From NCBI RefSeq assembly GCF_017052585.1, contig NZ_JAFFHZ010000001.1:3277001-3341000 (forward strand): a stretch of DNA of 64,000 bases. Reading direction: 5' to 3'. Positions 62,459 to 64,000 of this stretch are shown in pieces. Source of the stretch: Paenibacillus apiarius. Its GTDB lineage: Bacteria; Bacillota; Bacilli; Paenibacillales; Paenibacillaceae. The notes beneath the pieces are model-generated. The model was given only the letters and a program-made list of their open reading frames with translations, ran no database searches and was not told the origin of the DNA. The position numbers and the translations under genes were made by a program. The number at the start of each line of letters is the position of its first letter. Position 1 is the first letter of the stretch.

Positions 62459-63082
62459 CTAAACAAGTGCCCAAATTAATGCAATTGGCAGTAAGACGAC
62501 GTAGGGGATGATAAGCTTTAGCGTAACGCTCCATGCGCCTGTCAGCCGTCTGAGGAACAGCGGCGCAAGAATCCAATACAACTGCGCGGTGTAGAGTCCC
62601 GGAAAGTATTTCCCGAAGTAGATGCTCCATGTTGTATGGGCGATTGCATTGCCTAAAGCGCCGTATGCAATGAAGAAGAGCGCCGGAATGAGAAGGAAAG
62701 GCAGACGTTTAACAAAGGCTAGTATTGCGGTGACCGTAAACAAGGAATAGGAGATCATATTGAGCAGTAAAAAGAAAGGAACGGAGTAGGCCTCTCCCCC
62801 ATAAATAGCAGGAAATTGACTGGAGAAGCCAGTTATAAATTCTTCGGAAAAATGAATAAACTGCCATGACAGTATTCCGAAGTAAAGCGGGAGAATGCTC
62901 AGCGGTTCGCTTAAAGACCAGCCTCTTCGATATAAGGTTAGAAATATAGCAAATGCAAAAAGAACCCCGATAACAAACGTCACAATCAATTCATAACCCG
63001 AGCTCAGATAGGTAAATAAACAAACCAGAAACAAAGAAAGGAAGGAACCGATCATACAATCTTTTTTTGTAATGTTGCTCAT
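62459..63082 (-). CDS. HXXEE-domain membrane protein
   Basis: Membrane protein of 207 aa with six or seven hydrophobic segments. HFSEE (near residue 76) is the His-x-x-Glu-Glu motif that names the family, and NAIAHTTWSIYFGKYFPGLY holds a second conserved His plus Tyr/Pro/Gly residues. These suggest a membrane-embedded metal site or hydrolase, but no activity is known. The start follows ATGGAGGTTGTAAC. It is the first gene of an operon with the TetR gene, driven by a near-perfect sigma-A promoter. Confidence 0.8.
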   Translation of the reverse strand: MSNITKKDCMIGSFLSLFLVCLFTYLSSGYELIVTFVIGVLFAFAIFLTLYRRGWSLSEPLSILPLYFGILSWQFIHFSEEFITGFSSQFPAIYGGEAYSVPFFLLLNMISYSLFTVTAILAFVKRLPFLLIPALFFIAYGALGNAIAHTTWSIYFGKYFPGLYTAQLYWILAPLFLRRLTGAWSVTLKLIIPYVVLLPIALIWALV

Positions 63083-63105
63083 GTTACAACCTCCATTCCG
63101 TAATA

Positions 63106-63143
63106 ATGAAACTTATGATACTTAAATAGTTTCATAGTATCAT
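63106..63143. promoter_or_regulatory. Two interleaved inverted repeats, probable TetR operator
   Basis: ATGAAACT (63106-63113) pairs with AGTTTCAT (63128-63135), and ATGATACT (63115-63122) pairs with AGTATCAT (63136-63143), all arms perfect over 8 bp. The element covers the transcription start region of the HXXEE-TetR operon. Confidence 0.6.
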
Positions 63144-63171
63144 TATATCGTTGGATTCAAACGTATGTCAA
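63142..63171 (-). promoter_or_regulatory. Sigma-A promoter of the HXXEE-TetR operon
   Basis: On the minus strand TTGACA (63171-63166), an 18-bp spacer and TATAAT (63147-63142): both hexamers are exact consensus. The inverted repeats begin at the -10 element. Confidence 0.75.
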
Positions 63172-63195
63172 GAATAACCAGATCCAGCGCTATGG

Positions 63196-63224
63196 AGCGG
63201 GCAATGCCCCGCTTCTTTTTTGCA
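63196..63224 (+). terminator. Orphan terminator-like hairpin between divergent promoters
   Basis: GCGGGC and GCCCCGC arms with a four-base loop, followed by TTCTTTTTT. No plus-strand gene lies upstream in the gap, so it may end a short RNA or act as a leader attenuator for the helicase gene. Confidence 0.5.
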
Positions 63225-63338
63225 CTCATTTATGTTATCTTAATATGTTAGGATATAAGGGGACAGTTTGTGGAGATGCTAGAAGAGATGCTAAAAGTAC
63301 GGGATTGCGATAAAATACATGTACAATGAAGGAGACCA

Positions 63339-64000
63339 ATGACATTTAAAGAATTGAATATTATACCCGCGATTTTAAAAGCTTTAAGTAAAGAGAACTA
63401 TACGACGCCGACACCCATACAGGAACAGGCGATTCCAGCTGTGTTAGCCGGCAGAGATTTGCTTGGCTGCGCTCAAACGGGAACAGGGAAGACGGCCGCG
63501 TTTGCCGTACCGATAGTCCAGCTATTAAGCGAACAGCAAAGGCAAGGCAGACCCCATTCAGAACGCCGCATTCGCTCATTGATTTTAACACCGACAAGAG
63601 AACTTGCGCTTCAGATTTCTGATAACATGCAAGCGTTCAGTCAATACACCGATTTGCATTGCACGGCTATCGTTGGTGGCGTCTCCCAAAAAGCACAGGA
63701 ACGGTCGCTAAATCAAGGTGCGGATATTCTGATTGCAACGCCGGGCAGACTCATCGACTTAATGAATCAGAAGCGTATCGATTTGCAATATGTCAAAATA
63801 TTAGTACTGGATGAAGCCGACACCATGCTGGATATGGGATTTATCCATGATGTGAAGAAAATCATCACAAAAATGCCCAGGAAGAGACAAACTCTTTTCT
63901 TCTCGGCTACCATGCCGCCGGAAATATCCAAAATGGTAAAATCGCTGCTGGTTAATCCAGTGAAAGTAGAAATCACGCCGGTCTCTTCTACTGTGGATAG
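63339..64000 (+). CDS. DEAD-box RNA helicase, 5' part (RhlE-like)
   Basis: The first 220 codons of an ATP-dependent RNA helicase that continues past the window. Visible motifs in order: Q-motif PTPIQEQAIP, motif I AQTGTGKT, motif Ia PTRELALQI, GG in VGGVSQ, motif Ib TPGRLIDL, motif II DEAD (VLDEADTMLDMGF), motif III SAT (FFSATMP). This is the order and spacing of the RecA1 domain in RhlE/CshA-like proteins involved in RNA degradation, ribosome assembly or cold growth. The ATG at 63339 follows GAAGGAGACCA, an excellent ribosome site. The second RecA domain and any C-terminal tail cannot be seen. Confidence 0.92.
   Translation, partial: MTFKELNIIPAILKALSKENYTTPTPIQEQAIPAVLAGRDLLGCAQTGTGKTAAFAVPIVQLLSEQQRQGRPHSERRIRSLILTPTRELALQISDNMQAFSQYTDLHCTAIVGGVSQKAQERSLNQGADILIATPGRLIDLMNQKRIDLQYVKILVLDEADTMLDMGFIHDVKKIITKMPRKRQTLFFSATMPPEISKMVKSLLVNPVKVEITPVSSTVD

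Overview
The window looks like chromosomal DNA of a Gram-positive member of the Bacillales, most likely Paenibacillus or a close relative. The evidence is strong purine-rich Shine-Dalgarno sites, frequent GTG and TTG starts, YesM/YesN-type sensor/AraC regulator pairs, a copper-amine-oxidase-N stalk-domain protein, cre-like sites and short Sec lipoproteins. This assignment comes from gene style, not from a marker gene. I saw no rRNA, tRNA, CRISPR array or integrase.

Layout. 1-4351: AT-rich accessory DNA with the tail of an interrupted reading frame, two genes of unknown function (one with a SAP motif) and a decayed Avs-like STAND defence gene. 4862-8059: nucleoside salvage operon (two nucleoside hydrolases and a CNT transporter). 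8167-17438: mixed singletons, including an exported FAD reductase lipoprotein, a DUF4241 protein, a stalk-domain/TIM-barrel protein, a secreted beta-lactamase-fold hydrolase, an AgrC/LytTR two-component pair, a tiny basic protein and a HEAT-like protein. 17596-24119: YesN/YesM pair beside a three-gene ABC importer of the ferric/organophosphate class, whose promoter carries a near-consensus cre. 24819-41627: defence island with type I restriction-modification (hsdM-hsdS-hsdR), an Mrr-like endonuclease, an orphan zinc-ribbon protein, a stand-alone CAP12-type TIR protein and a complete type II Wadjet operon (jetA-D). 41718-45255: an HTH-TPR regulator whose 3' end overlaps a gene for an exported peptide made of seven GW-containing repeats, followed by small secreted proteins. 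45321-46158: a frameshifted acetyltransferase and debris. 46642-60416: a CdaR-type regulator and an eleven-gene, tightly spaced operon that fits uptake and breakdown of glucosyl- or mannosyl-glycerate solutes. 60701-64000: ferritin, DUF4180, an HXXEE membrane protein with a TetR repressor, and the start of a DEAD-box helicase.

How parts work together. In the 47-60 kb operon, an importer lacking its own ATPase brings in the solute. A GH13_18 phosphorylase and a GH63-like hydrolase release sugar and glycerate. Glycerate kinase, a ROK kinase and a mannose-6-phosphate isomerase then feed the products to glycolysis, with CdaR as probable glycerate sensor. In the defence island, restriction acts on foreign DNA by sequence or modification, Wadjet acts on small circular DNA, and the TIR protein may be an NAD-depleting effector.

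The most novel-looking items are the overlapping regulator/repeat-peptide pair (a candidate peptide signalling system with a multi-copy precursor) and the TIR gene placed 31 bp ahead of jetA.
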